Source: Plectosphaerella cucumerina (lineage: Eukaryota > Ascomycota > Sordariomycetes > Glomerellales > Plectosphaerellaceae). Taken from it: DNA of 64,000 nucleotides. The position numbers were made by a program, and so were the translations under genes. The notes beneath the pieces are model-generated. The model made no database searches, was not told where the DNA came from, and saw nothing but the letters and a program-made list of their open reading frames with translations. Of the stretch, positions 1 to 12,400 are shown piece by piece. The stretch is taken from positions 7,502,001-7,566,000 of the forward strand of contig JAGPXD010000001.1 of the NCBI GenBank assembly GCA_020746995.1. Direction: 5' to 3'. The number at the start of each line of letters is the position of its first letter. Positions within the stretch are counted from its first letter, which is position 1.

Positions 1-577
1 TATCGCTGTGAAGAGGTGGGCGCGAATACTCGCTTCTCAGCCGCGGCCATTCCCGAAGTGCTTTGTCGATGCTGGTCTCGAGCTGATGCCCCTTCCTCTT
101 GTGTTTGCTCTTCAATCCGGCGACCGCCGTCCGGAGCGCCATCGGCGGCTGGTCCAGAAAGTCCATGTGCTCGAAGGAAATCTCCTTGTTCTGGACGGCC
201 TTGCCGTAGTCGTACTGGAACACGCCGCCTTTTCCGCCGTCACGGCTGCTGACGACGACGTCGCCGAGCCGTATATCGTGCTTTGAGCTTGGTGCCCCGC
301 CTCCGATGCCGACCATCAGTCCGATGCGCACGTTGGGAAAGCTATGCAGCAGATCTCGGGCGACCGCGGTCGCCGAGCAAACGCCGTACTCGCCATCGGG
401 CAGGACGGCGATGACAATGCTGTGCTTGCCAATCCTCCCTAGCGCGTAGCTGTTGTTGTCGTGCCGGGCAAGTAGAGGGATTTCGTCGTCTTCCTCGTCG
501 AGCAGGGCTTGGGCGGCGACAAACTCGAGCGGAAGGGCGCAGATCCAGCCGACGGTATACTGTTGCGGGTCGGGCAT
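1..577 (-). CDS. Pfs (nucleoside phosphorylase-like) N-terminus of a fungal NLR, partial
   Basis: An open frame starts at an ATG (577, minus strand) and runs without a stop off the left edge, giving 192 codons. It begins MPDPQQYTVGWICALPLE, the classic opening of the fungal PNP_UDP/Pfs domain, and carries the GIGGGAPS glycine-rich phosphate loop followed by HDIRLGDVVVS. In fungi this domain normally sits at the N-terminus of NLRs ahead of NACHT or NB-ARC and ankyrin, TPR or WD40 repeats; here everything after residue 192 is outside the window. The domain is related to, but clearly diverged from, the Pfs domain of the gene at 9416. No frameshift is seen in the visible part. The downstream architecture is unknown; a stand-alone phosphorylase is possible but less likely given the neighbours. 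Confidence 0.85.
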   Translation of the reverse strand, partial: MPDPQQYTVGWICALPLEFVAAQALLDEEDDEIPLLARHDNNSYALGRIGKHSIVIAVLPDGEYGVCSATAVARDLLHSFPNVRIGLMVGIGGGAPSSKHDIRLGDVVVSSRDGGKGGVFQYDYGKAVQNKEISFEHMDFLDQPPMALRTAVAGLKSKHKRKGHQLETSIDKALREWPRLRSEYSRPPLHSD

Positions 578-3226
578 GGCTGGTCTGATCAATCGGCGGA
601 AATGAGGTCGGGAGAAGCTGGTGGAGACCCTTAGTTGGAGAGGAAGATGAAGAGACAGACGGGTGCCCGGAAGATGTCCGACGGAGGAACGATCAGGCTG
701 TGCTTGCACGTGGTTGGGGGCCAGAACGCCTCGGCGCCTGCCTGCAGCATCCCCTCGTTGGTCGGTCGTATTGCCGCACGTGATTGGGTGACGCCGCAAC
801 GTCGTCGGTCAAGACCTCGATGACCTTTCTCCAGTCCAGTCAGGTATCTGTCGAACGAAGCCAGCAAAGCTAGTGGGATCCATTGTCCAGTATTCAGCCC
901 CCTGGGCAACAATGTCGGTCGCAATTTCCGTCCTGTTTCGCGACCCTTGGTCGGGATTTCGTCATCTTGATGGGCTGCGGAAGGAGGTGGATCGAATCGC
1001 TCGGAATGGCTTGTTCTGAATCGTGGCCGCGGTGTATATGTTTCCTTGTGTCTCGTCTCGTTGAAGTCGGGGGGGGGGGGGGGCGGTTGGAATATGTACC
1101 GACGTCGGGATCGAGTTCGACAAGGGTTGGCCCTGAACTCGAAGGCTTTGGTAGTCAGCTCAGAAGCTTAGTCACGCGGTACACCACGTGAAAGATCGGC
1201 CCAGTTCCACCCCTCCCCAGGATGCGGGGTTTCCCTCGTGGTCCCCGACAATAATCCAGCAAGGCAACGAGTGGACCCATCCGCTCCCAGCACCATCCGT
1301 GGTCAACGTCGCCATGGTCGATGACCGAAGGCAGGCTTGTCGAACAAAGAACAGCCACCACGACCCGACACACTTTAGGTGAAAGGGACAAATTGCTTTG
1401 GAGCGCTTTCTTCGAGCGACGCAGATTGACATCGTGGTCTGCCGCTGCGAGGCTACATGGAGAATGGCGCGTCATTGGCGGATGCAAGCCCACGATCACA
1501 TGGTCTCAGTGTCGGCACCGATCGACTTTGCTCTGCAGAGATACTATACCGTTGCAATGTCGTCTGCTGACTCTCAAAGCACAATGCAGCATTCGAAGAC
1601 CTCGTACCGATCATTCAAGCTCTACTCCCGCAACGCCCCGATGCCCTCCTCGTGTGGCCTGCCCGTCGATAGACATTCGACAAGCGGGAGGGCCTCGACA
1701 GCAGGCAAGCTCGACTCCATAACCCCGCACCCTTCGCGATCAGGCCGACCAGCTGTGCACCGAAGATGATGGTACTATCCCCTCCATCTAGACTGTGGTT
1801 GCCAACTTCCAGACCCTCCCTTGCCACCGTATCTCTTTCAATGATGTTCATTAAGTTCCATCCTACTTTCACAGGCTGTCTCTAGTAATGCACCAGGCCG
1901 TGAGCAATCGCGTCGTGTCCACTTCAAAACGTCAGCCGCATCAGTTGCCATCGCCAAATCGTCCTCCACTTGCATAGTTGTCGATCTTTGGAGTCTCCCG
2001 CAGCGTTAAAGCAAGAATCGGTGCCCACGGTGAGGAGGGGTTGTTCTGGGCGTTTTGTCTGCATCTTCGACCACTTTGGCGTCGGAGGGTCCGTTGTCTC
2101 CATCGCCTGTGGCCAGTGCGTGCGCCTAAATATATGGGGCTTGGACATGGCATGTCTCGTGGCTCGCTATACTGGTCGGGTCGCTCCCCAGAACAAGTCG
2201 GGGGCGGGGGGGTTGGAGTTGAGCCGCCAAAATCGGCGGCACCCCACGCGTCTTCTTTCAACGTCAATTGCACCAACGCAAGGCCAATTGGTCCCTTTTC
2301 AAGCACGACTCTCCACCCAGCAGTCCAAAAGCGCACGCATGACCGCTCGCTTCCTCGTATCCAGAGGCAATCACACCCTCAGGACGTCGCGCTACCACAC
2401 CTGGCAAAGAGCGAAGACCCACTAGCCACTACCATCCCCCAGTAGGCATTACTTCGCTGCTGGGAACCTGTCGAATCGGCGTTTCCTGCCTTAACGGGCT
2501 CTTGACCGGGCTTCGCTCTCCAATCTCACTACTTGTTAGACTGCCCAGCTGCCTGGTTTCTCAAACGTTTCTCTTGATCCACTCCTCCATGTTCCCCAGA
2601 AGGTTCATGAGGGCGGTGCTCTGGCAAGAGTCCCGTTGACGACTGTCTCGGAAATGATCTGCGGTCGCGTATCGGATCAAATGACCCTGGTGCATGACCA
2701 ATGCTCTAGCTTGTGTGGTAAGGCATCCCTTGAGCGACTCTCGCCGTTTCCACGATTCCCTTCACGCCAGTCTTGAGACTTCTGCTCACCATAGATTCTA
2801 CTTCCAGGTGCAGCTGCCGCGCGCTCATGCCTAGACCTATGGGCTGATTGTCTTCTCACGTTGGACCATGATGCCGTTCCCATCGGAGCTGCTTCCACGT
2901 GGTGGGTGGCTCTTCGACTTCATTTGTGAGGACACCTTGGTGGGCCCACCGGCGATGCAAAGGCTTGGCTGCGAGGTACTTGAGTACTGTAGGGCATGCG
3001 TCGATCTACCTATCATCTGGCCTGCCACACCGTGGAAGAACGCTACTGTACGTGCTTCCACGCTCTTACACGGTCATCAAAAAACCCGACATGGGCATTC
3101 GCTTTGAATTGTATACTCGAGTTGGCTGTGGAACGGCGGCCAGCGAAGAGACGACCAGTTTCGCTGCCCCGATGGCGAAGCGACTCGCCGTTCCTTCGGC
3201 CTGCCCTCGACATCGCATCGAGGACC
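578..3226. other. Gene-free stretch with repeat debris
   Basis: I find no convincing gene here; the open frames have no recognisable domain or splice structure. It holds a 15-base G run (1069-1083) and, around 640-870, a segment that resembles 53335-53530 at DNA level. The part from about 3100 leads into the repeat-family ORF at 3227. Confidence 0.5.
690..770. repeat. Dispersed repeat shared with 53335-53425
   Basis: The stretch beginning gatcaggctgtgcttgcac and ending in ttggtcggtcgta aligns closely, without large gaps, with 53342-53421 in the same orientation. Neither copy has a clean reading frame. It lies next to an NLR gene here and next to an SP-RING gene at 53 kb, so it is probably debris of a once-dispersed gene or element. 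Confidence 0.55.
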
Positions 3227-3871
3227 ATGGCTGCTCAATCGCCTTTCGATGACATTATCGTCCTCGATGACTCCTCGTCCGTCGTCGACTCCGATGATGT
3301 TGAGGGGGACGAGGCAACCCAGACCTCTGACGCCGACGCTGTGACCTTCAGCACCCAGCATGACACCCAGGACGGAAGCGCTGACTTCCATGCCCCGTCC
3401 AGCTCCTCACGTCGTCCATCCAGTTCGGGCCAGTCATGTCCTCTGTCATTTCTGCCGCTGCGTGACTGGGACCCTGCGAGTCCACCTAGCGAAAGCCCAC
3501 CGACCATCCTCAAATACGCAATCGAGTGGAGGTTGACCTACAACAACCGGAGCAAGGCAAGGAACACAGAGCAAGAGGTGGTTCTCGCGCCATGCGACTA
3601 CTGGCAAGCTGTACTGGAAGATAAAGTGCAGGAGGCCATGAGGAAGAAGCTTCCGCGGACGGCACCTACCAGCCCGGACGACACGACGATCGTCGTCTCA
3701 ATGCGATCGAAACGGAACCTAGTCAAGACGTTTGACGGTCTTGCAATTGGAATGGGCCGTGGCGCCTGTGGTATTATATCTCGCAACTCTGATGATCCGC
3801 CTTGCCCTGATTCTGCAGCTCTCAGACCTCGAGCGCCAGCCGATGCATCTCTTCCGCCTTGCCGTGCTTGA
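3227..3871 (+). CDS. Hypothetical fungal protein, 3' end diverged (copy A of a dispersed family)
   Basis: ATG at 3227 opens MAAQSPFDDIIVLDDSSS, an acidic and serine-rich leader of about 95 residues. A more structured part follows (about residues 95-175) with YAIEWRLTYNNR, NTEQEVVLAPCDYW and DDTTIVVSMRSKRNLVKTF. This resembles a lineage-specific hypothetical family that I recall as common in accessory regions of Fusarium- and Colletotrichum-like fungi; its function is unknown. After about residue 175 the sequence stops looking like the family and runs into DNA whose minus strand encodes TPR remnants, so the C-terminus (214 residues in this frame) is probably truncated by a rearrangement. The 5' part, including upstream DNA, recurs on the minus strand at about 16650-16970 and 44395-44700. 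Confidence 0.45.
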   Translation: MAAQSPFDDIIVLDDSSSVVDSDDVEGDEATQTSDADAVTFSTQHDTQDGSADFHAPSSSSRRPSSSGQSCPLSFLPLRDWDPASPPSESPPTILKYAIEWRLTYNNRSKARNTEQEVVLAPCDYWQAVLEDKVQEAMRKKLPRTAPTSPDDTTIVVSMRSKRNLVKTFDGLAIGMGRGACGIISRNSDDPPCPDSAALRPRAPADASLPPCRA

Positions 3872-4190
3872 CCTGAGTATGCAGTACCCTTCCAAGATTT
3901 GTTGACGATGGTAAGCGTGTCGGGATGGTCCGCGCCCAGCACCTCGAACAGCAAATGTGCTTCTTGATCTCGAGTTCATGGGTTCATGGCGCATCCCCTC
4001 GTCAGCTTGAGTTGCGATTTGACGCGCTTGGACTGCTCTCGAGGCGAGCCTCTCGACCGTCCCCAGTTTGGCGTTGACGGATCGATTCGTCGCATTTGTC
4101 ACAATGTCCAGCTGATGGGGTTGCATGTGACTGTACGACAACTGGACCTTCTCCAGTCACACGCGTCGTTATTCGAACGACATCTCAAGG
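3850..4190 (-). pseudogene. TPR-repeat relic of an NLR
   Basis: On the minus strand the frame near 3950-3890 reads LLFEVLGADHPDTLTIVN, the signature of the TPR_10/TPR_12 repeats found at the C-terminus of fungal NB-ARC or patatin NLRs. After a frame change, further down, comes material resembling a helix of the next repeat (HGKAEEMHRLALEV-like in pieces). There is no intact frame across more than about one repeat. The relic lies directly between the family A ORF and the NACHT-WD40 gene, so it marks an NLR that was destroyed here. Confidence 0.6.
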
Positions 4191-4349
4191 CCTGATGCAA
4201 TGCCGTCGTCCCGTTGAGAGCCATTCTGGCGACCTACGCATGAGCTGTCTTCTCGCACACCCCACTAGCGCCACGCTATGATGGAGATTAACCGGAGATG
4301 AGTGAATTTGAAGGAAAAGAGTGCCGCGACCGTTTTCGCTGGATAAGCC

Positions 4350-7300
4350 CTACAGATTAAGCACCTCCATCGAAAGCCGTAGAAGAATCACGCGTCCGGA
4401 GAAACAACCGAGCACAATAAGTGATCCAGTGGCAGCCGTTGCCAGCGGTCTATACTCGGAGGGCAGCCAGAGCAGCCTCCGCCCATCCTTTACAATCCAG
4501 ACTGCATCACAACTTATTCCACGACCATGGTAGTCAGGCAGTGTTTGGAACGCCTTTGGTCGTTCGGCATCCGAAGCTGAAGGATACAGTGCCAGTATGC
4601 CGACTTCCGTAAAGAGGTTAGAATCTGTTTGTGCATCGAAAAGAATTTGACGCGCTGGCGCGCTGACCTCGAGCGTCTGTACGCACGTGCCCGTGGCCGC
4701 GTCCCAGATCTTGACGATATCATCGTCGGACCCTGATGCGAGCCGCGTGCCGTCCGCCGCGAAGGCTACCGACGAGACCGAGCCGGGGTGGCCCTCGAGC
4801 GTCCGTACGCATATGCCCGTGGCCGCGTCCCAGACCTTGACGGTGTGATCGTCCGACCCCGATGCGAGCTGCGTGCCGTCCGCCGTGAAGGCTACCGACG
4901 AGACGAAGCCGGCGTGGCCCTCGAGCGTCTGTACGCACGTGCCTGTGGCCGCGTCCCAGATCTTGACGGTGTGATCGTAGGACCCCGATGCGAGCCGTGT
5001 GCCGTCCGCCGCGAAGGCTACCGACGAGACCGAGCTGGCGTGGCCCTCGAGCGTCTGTACGCACGTGCCCGTGGCCGCGTCCCAGATCTTGACGATGTCA
5101 TCGTCGGATCCTGATGCGAGCTGCGTGCCGTCCGCCGTGAAGGCTACCGACGAGACGAAGCCGGCGTGGCCCTCGAGCGTCTGTACGCATGTGCCCGTGG
5201 CCGCATCCCATATCTTGACGGTGTGATCGTAGGACCCCAATGCGAGCCGCGTGCCGTCCGCCGCGAACGCTACCGACGTGACCGAGCTGGCGTGGCCCTC
5301 GAGCGTCTGTAAGCACGTGCCCGTAGCCGCGTCCCATACCTTAACGGTCTTATCGTAGGATCCTGATGCGAGCCGCGTGCCGTCCGCCGCGAAGGCTACC
5401 GACGAGACTGGGCCGGAGTGGCCCTCGAGCGTCCGTACGCACGTGCCCGTGGCCGCATCCCATACCTTAATGGTCTTATCGTGGGACCCCGATGCGAGCC
5501 GCGTGCCGTTCGCCGTAAACGCTACCGACGAGACGAAGCCGGCGTGGCCCTCGAGCGTCTGTACGCACGTGCCCGTGGCCGCGTTCCAGACCTTGACGGT
5601 CTTGTCCTCGGATCCCGATGCGAGCCGCGTGCCGTCCGCCGCGAACGCTACCGACGTGACCGAGCTGGCGTGGCCCTCGAGCGTCTGTACGCACGTGCCC
5701 GTGGCCGCGTCCCATATCTTGACGGTCTTGTCCTCGGACCCCGATGCGAGCCACGGCCCGTCCGCCGCGAAGTCCACTGAGTTGACCATATCGTCGTGGC
5801 CCTCGAGCGTCTGTACGCACGTGCCCGTGGCCGCATCCCAGATCTTGACGGTGTGATCGTAGGACCCCGATGCGAGCCGTGTGCCGTCCGCCGTGTAGGC
5901 TACCGACGAGACCGATCCGCCGTGGCCCTCGAGCGTCTGCACGCACGCGTTCCAATCCAGCTGTATTAGCGATGGCGACATAACCCAGCTTGGCACATCG
6001 TGCTTGAAGAGGTTTCTCACTAGGCTTCGGGTAGGACTGAAGACGAGAGCCGATGCGTACAGTTGAAGTGGAGCAATCTCTATCGCTCCTTTATGGGATA
6101 AAACAAATCGACGGGCGTCCTGTACTAGGTCGGCTAACTGTTGCGCCCCTGCCGCTGACTGATGCAAGCGTTAGTCAATCTCTCGGACGAAATATGACGC
6201 GACTCACCACCAGCGCCTGAAGTTTCTGTACGGCTAGTACCGCTTGCGACATACTGCGCTGGAGACTCATAGCCTCCAGCCAATAAAGATACTTCCGCTG
6301 GAGGAAGATATGAACGAGGCCGCCGTCCTGGAGGTGCTCCAGTGTGGGCTTCTCTGCGGGATCTGCGTCCCGGAGATGATCGACCCAGTGCAGACACGAG
6401 TACCGCACAGAGGCCAACGGGTCGGGGTCCAGCTGGGGGAGGTCGTCGAAGGAGAATCCCGGGTCGGCCAGACTATAGATGTCACGGCGGAGTGTTCGCA
6501 ACAATACCTCGATAGATTTTGAGAAAATGACGCGATGCTGGTGCGCGATCCCGCATGGTATGATCTGGACGGATGCTTTGTCTAGCAAGAATTCCTTTGC
6601 CGACTGATGCACAAAGTAGAGGATGCCCTCTCGGAGTGTCAGAAAAGAGCCGCATGATGCGATGATTTCTTCCAATGACTCGAGGTCATCGCCAAAGGAA
6701 GCCAGTGAATTGACGAGAGATATCAGCTCTTGCAATGTCACGGGGCGGTAGGCGACCGAGATGACGGCCAGGATCTGTTTGCACAGGTCTGCATCGTTCG
6801 AATCGCGAATGTGCTCCATCATCCGCTGGTACAGGGAATCGAGACCGGGTGGGAAATTCTTCAGGGCATTGAGCGTATGCCACTTGCGGGTCTTCGGGTT
6901 CGCAAGTTCTTGATAGACCAAAGCGACCCAGAGGAAGGTGTTGTTCGAGTTGTCGGTGAAGTGCCGATGGACGGCGTCCCGGGTTGCGTCGTCGTAGCCC
7001 TTCAACTGTGCCAGCTCGCCCACCTTCTGTCGGATGTAGACACGGACAGCGTCGGAGATCGAGTCCTCGTTCAGCTCGAGTCGGAGCGTGACCTGGGCGG
7101 TTGCAGCCAGCTTCTCCTCGATATCCGGCCAGTTACGGCTCGATATGATCCACTTGGCGCGAGAGGAGGCGGACACGCGAATGACGAAGTCAAGAAGCTG
7201 TGGCCGACCCGCACCGCACTCGTCAAGGGCATCGATGATGAGGACTGCGGCCTCTACGATGGGATCGCTGAGTATAGAGGTGAGAATCTTGGACATGACT

Positions 7301-8653
7301 TCCCAGGCGTTCAGTCCCTCGAACCGCTGCTTCCCGCCACCATCGTACTCCTTCCGAACGTGCGAGATGAGCGGCGGGTGCTGGCGGACGAGGGTATAGA
7401 TCAGACCACGCACCACGGCCGTGGCGGTGTTCAGTTTCTGCTCTGTTGCCTGGCAGAAGAAGTAGGCTAGCTGATCGGCAGAGTCCTTCTCCAGCTCGTC
7501 GATGATGCCACAGAGAAGCATCGTCTTGCCCTTGCCGGGGTCGCCCCGGATCCAGAGCAGCCCGCGGGGATCTGTCCGCCACTGCTTGAAGTCGGGATTG
7601 TCCAGGACCCAGGCGTACGAGCCTCGGAGAAGGCCGCCCTTGGTGTCCTGGATGCGCGTCTTGTCGTGGATGGGATCTGTGTCGTATAGGTCGTGCAGGC
7701 ACTCCTTGTCCTTCTCATCTTGCTGCATCTGCTCTTGTCGCCTGGTCTGGTATTGTATGGCGGAGGTGACGCCTTGTAGCTCGGAAAACTGCCGCTCCGC
7801 GGCGGAGGCGATGCCCTCAAGGTGAGAGCGAGCCTGCAGCGAGCCGCACTGGTCCGAGTCGCTCCGGACGGCGGCCTCGACTTGTTTGATGTCATCGAGC
7901 TGGCCGCCCCAGTCGTCCAGCACGACCACGTCCCTGAAGAAGACGGCGACGCGGCTGCGGTGGTAGAGGCAGACGCTCCTCATCTGGTACAGGAGGAGCT
8001 TCTGGTATAGCTGGACGATGCGCGTCTCAAGCTGGCCTCGCAATCCGTCGAAGGCGGATCCGGCACGCTCGTCGAGGAGGAGGTCCACCAGGTTCCAGTA
8101 CCAGTCCATCCTCGACACGACGTAGGAAAGACCCTTACGGTTGATGCCCGGCTCGGTGAGGGGGTTCGAGAGCACCTGGTGCTGTTAGCATGCGACGCGG
8201 GCCGGGTAGAAGTCTGACCTCCAGGGCAAAGCTGACGCCGACCCAGGCGATGGCGGCTTCCGGGGAGGCCTGGACCGCCTTGTCCACTAGTCCCCTCACG
8301 ACGCCGACTGCCTGCATAACGTCGCCAATCTGCTGCTTGATCGCTGCTTCTCTGGCCGTCTTCTGCAGTCCGACCCGGACGAGGCGCTCCATCTGGTGCC
8401 ATCTCTGCTCCGGCTCGATCTCGTTCGCGGTCGGGAGTTCGGTCGACAGAAACTTCTCATAGGCGTCAACGATCTTGGGTTCGTCCGCCTTCAGCTCATC
8501 ATACGCCTGGTTCCAGAGCCGCGCCTGGAGGCTTGCTGAGGAGGGCTGGGCAGCGACAGCGGGCTGTGGCGGGTTTGCTGGCGAGGGGACGCGATGAGGG
8601 GAGGTTGGCCGTGGGCTCCGGCTGAATATCCGCCGCAAACGAGACCCCATCAT
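4350..8653 (-). CDS. NACHT-WD40 (NWD) NOD-like receptor, HET-E/HET-D class
   Basis: Three exons on the minus strand, 8653-8219, 8175-6208 and 6158-4350, join in frame to 1403 residues. The introns are 43 nt (8176-8218, branch GCTAAC) and 49 nt (6159-6207, GTGAGT donor, branch CTAAC). Residues 1-145 and the first part of exon 2 match the N-terminal domain that precedes NACHT in NWD proteins. NACHT has Walker A GDPGKGKT (about 356-363) and Walker B LIIDALDE (about 457-464). Residues 878-1297 are ten 42-residue WD40 repeats, each near EGH...SVAF..DG..LASGS.D.TVKIWDAATGTC, followed by a 106-residue tail. The family includes Podospora het-e, het-d and het-r, which trigger cell death on non-self recognition: the nucleotide switch sits in NACHT and specificity in the WD40 repeats. 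No frameshift or stop interrupts it, unlike its neighbours. It is divergent from the Pfs-NACHT-ankyrin gene. Confidence 0.93.
4671..5930 (-). repeat. Ten tandem 126-bp WD40-coding repeats
   Basis: Ten head-to-tail units of exactly 126 bp with no length variation encode the WD40 array of the NWD gene. Differences cluster at a few codons per unit (for example the residues after EGH, the residue before F in VAF, and the position before DHTVK/DDIVK). This is the pattern known for NWD genes, where repeats are shuffled by unequal exchange while recognition-surface codons are diversified. Confidence 0.92.
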
Positions 8654-9415
8654 GCTTGCTGATCACGGCGACGATTCAAGCCGCGAGAGGGCCGTCTGGA
8701 GCGAAGTAAAAGGTCGATCGAATGCCGAGAGTTTCACGGACGGTGTTGGCCAAATTTGGAGGATCTATTGGTGCTGTGACGGACGAACCTCGCCAGCAAT
8801 TCCAGTCCGTGTTTCTTCCTTCAACGTTTGGCTACCATCCAACTTGAACTTCCAGAGGCGCCCGCCCGCCATCGCACGCCCAAAATAGACCTGGCGGCTC
8901 TGCATGTTGCCCGACCATTGGTGGGCGCTCGATGGACTTTTGCTCACCACCAATGGACGCTCGCCAACGAGGGCGCCTGCAGGCGCTGAGGCACCCAACA
9001 GCAAATGGTGTCCCACAACTCCAGTCGTTCATGCCCAGGACTGTCCTGACGAGGCTTCGGTCTTCGACTGCAAACGGGGATTCCAGTATCTTCTTCGATG
9101 GCTCGTCTGCCTCTCAACTATCAACTCACCAAACATCCAACCTACCCCGCGCCACCCCGAGACCCTCCGCAACCCCGACGCGACGTGTTTCCCACCCGAC
9201 CAGCGACCGCACTGCGACTGACGAGGCACGCGTAACTCCGACTACGCTCGCTGGACACGAAACAGACCGCATCGAGTCTATGAGGGAACAGCAGACTGCT
9301 GTTGCCTGTCCCGCCGCCGACAACACCAGCCGACTCGCCTGAACCCCCCGCCGACAATCAACCGTACGATCTCCCAAACCGATAGTAATCTTCACTCCTT
9401 GAAGACCCGTTCGCC
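8654..9415. promoter_or_regulatory. 762-bp shared intergenic region of two divergent NLR genes
   Basis: The start codons of the NWD gene (8653, minus) and the Pfs-NACHT-ankyrin gene (9416, plus) face away from each other across this gap, which contains no gene. It must hold both promoters. A C/T-rich, purine-poor stretch from about 9120 to 9400 precedes the plus-strand ATG. No clear TATA box or repeated operator is visible. Confidence 0.5.
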
Positions 9416-12400
9416 ATGTCGGATCGCCAGTACAATGCAAACGACTACACGGTGGGCTGGGTGTACGCGCTTCCGTTGGAGATGGCCGCCTCCAGGGGAA
9501 TGCGCGATGTGGTCCACCCAAACCTGGTCGAGCAGGCATCGGGCGACCATAACAACTACGTCCTCGGCCAGGTCGCGGGACACAACGTCGTCATCGCTTG
9601 TCTGCCTGCAGGGATCTACGGAACGACGCCCGCGGCTACTGTTGCCAAAGACATGCTGCGCACCTTCAAGTCGATCCGCTTCGGTCTGGAGGTCGGGATC
9701 GGCGGCGGTGCACCATCGTCAGGCCATGACATCCGGCTGGGCGATATTGTCGTCAGCCAGCCGTCCGGGACGACTGGAGGCGTGATCCAGTACGACCGAG
9801 GGAAGGATGGATGTGACGGCTTCGAACGCACTGGGTCGCTCAACGCGCCGCCTCAACTCCTGTTGGCCGCGTTGGGTCGACTCCAGGCCGACCATCTTAT
9901 GGGAAGCAGCCGCACCCCCGACTTCCTGTCGGAGCTCCTCGACAAATACCCGAAGATGAAAAAGGCATCGGCTTCCAGGGCGAGTCGAACAACTGTCTGT
10001 TCCAGGCCGAATACGAGCATGCGGGCGATGATTCTGGGTGCGAACATTGCGATCACACAAGAGCCGTGCAACGGGACGCCAGGGACGACGCCGATCCGGT
10101 GGTGCACTACGGCAACATTACCTCGGGCAACCTGGTGATCAAGAATGCGCGCACACGAGAACGACTGAGCAAGGAACTCGGGGTGCTCTGCTTCGAGATG
10201 GAGGCGGCTGGGCTGATGCAGGACTTTCCATGCCTGGTGATCCGCGGCATCTGCGACTACGCCGACTCGCACAAGAACAAGGCGTGGCAGGGGTATGCGG
10301 CGGCGGTGGCGGCGGCGTTCGCAAAGGAGCTCCTTTCGGTCATATTCCCCGAGCGGGTTCTCCAGGATAAGGCCATACCTCAGCTCGTCTCAGGTGAGTT
10401 GCAGTCGTGACGTCAAGAGTCAAATGTAACAGGGCTTCCGCTGATCGTTTGGAATAGACCCTGCGGTCCACGAGCTGTAGGCCGCCACCAACGAAACGAT
10501 CTCGAAGCACGCAACGAAGCAAGACACTAGATACGAGAACGATAAACAGATCGAATGCCACCGGATTTTCAAAACCTCTCAATACGAAGACTTCAAGAAC
10601 ATCAACCCCGACCGTGTAGCGGGCACATGCAAGTGGGTGCTGGAGCACCCGCAGTACAAGAAGTGGCGACAGAGCTCGCACGACAACCTCCTCTGGATCT
10701 CGGCAGACCCTGGCTGCGGCAAGTCGGTGCTGGCGAAGGCTCTTATCGACGAGGACCTCGGAAACTCAAGCGATCAGAGGGTGTGCTACTTCTTCTTCAA
10801 GGACAACGAGGACCAGAACGACCTCGCGACAGCCCTGTGCGCTATCCTTCACCAGCTCTTCGGCAGGCTACCCCACGTCCTGCGCCACGCCGCAAACGCG
10901 TTTGAAAAGAACGGCCACAGTCTGCAAAATGAGGTGGACGAGCTGTGGCGTGTCTTTCTGGCCGCTGCAACGGATGAGTCTGCGGGGACTGTGATCTGCG
11001 TTTTCGACGCCCTGGACGAATGCCAGAGAGACGGCCGTCGAAAACTCATCCGAATAGTCACAGACTTCTATGCCCAGCGCGTCTCATCAGCGAGGACGTC
11101 CTCACTGAAATTTCTCGCAACGAGTCGCCCGTACCAGGACATTGAGTCTGGTTTCAGCGACATCCCCCCCGAGCTTCCATCGATTCGGCTAGCCGGCGAG
11201 GAGAGCAACGCAGACATCAGCGAGGAGATCAACCTTGTCATTCGACAGAAGGTACAGGAGCTTCGTACAGACCAGGAGGTGCGAGATATGTTGCTAGCGA
11301 AGCTGCTGGCAACGTCCAATCGAACCTATCTCTGGCTGCATCTCGTCTGGAACGAGCTACAGCAGAGCAGACGTAGCGAGACGGCACTCATGAAGAAGAT
11401 CGACTCGCTTCCATCAACAGTGGAAGATGCTTACGAGCGCATTATCAGCAGACTTCGGCCCGATCAACGAGGCGAGGCGCAAATCCTCCTTCACATTGTC
11501 GTGGGTGCTCGACGGCCACTTACCCTCTGGGAGATGGACGTGGCATTCCAGCTGGCCATGGACTCGCCGGATGCGACAGCACATGCGGAGCTTGACCTGA
11601 ATAGCGACCGTGTCAAGTCTGACATCCGAGAGCTTTGCGGCCTTTTCGTTTTCATCAGCGACAACCGAGTTTACTTGATACACCAGACGGCAAAGGAGTT
11701 CTTGGTTGCCAGAGAGGGCGGCAACGACGCAACTGGGGAGTTGTGGAGGCATTCGCTTCGAAGGGAGTCATCGAACCATATCATGACGCGAATTCGCGTC
11801 CAATATCTCTCCTTTCGCGACATTCGGGATGATGATCTCCATGAGGAAAGGGGAAACGACAACGCCAACAGGAAGGATTTCCCTTTACTGTAATACTCTG
11901 CGGCGAACTGGCCAGTGCATTTCCGGGATATGGACGACGCGGACGACGGCCTCCTCAACCTCGTCCTCATGCTCTATGACGCCCAGACGGAAAGGTTCGA
12001 AACATGGCTGTCGATATTCTGGAAATCTGCCCATCCATACATGGATCGACGTGGTCTCGGACCGCTGCATTTGGCCGCGTTGACCGGACACATTGAGGTG
12101 GTGAGACGGCTCATTCAGATTCATGCGGTAGACGTTGACGCGCGCGACAATGAGTCAAGGACTGCCCTCAGATGGGCAGCCCAGGAAGGCCACGCAGAGA
12201 CTGTCAAGATTCTTTTGAAGAAGGGGGCGGACGTCAACGCGCAGGGCGGCGAGTACGGCAACGCTCTGCAGGCCGCCTCAGCCGAAGGCCATGTCGAGAT
12301 TGTGAAGTTGCTCTTGGAGAATGGGGCGAACGTTAATGCGCAGGGCGGCTACTACGGCGGCGCTCTACAGGCCGCCTCATCTGACGGCGATGTACAAATT

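Noticed and set aside
4788..5856. Plus-strand open frames across the WD40 array
   Set aside because: They are mirror frames created by the periodic 126-bp repeats; the minus strand is clearly the coding one.
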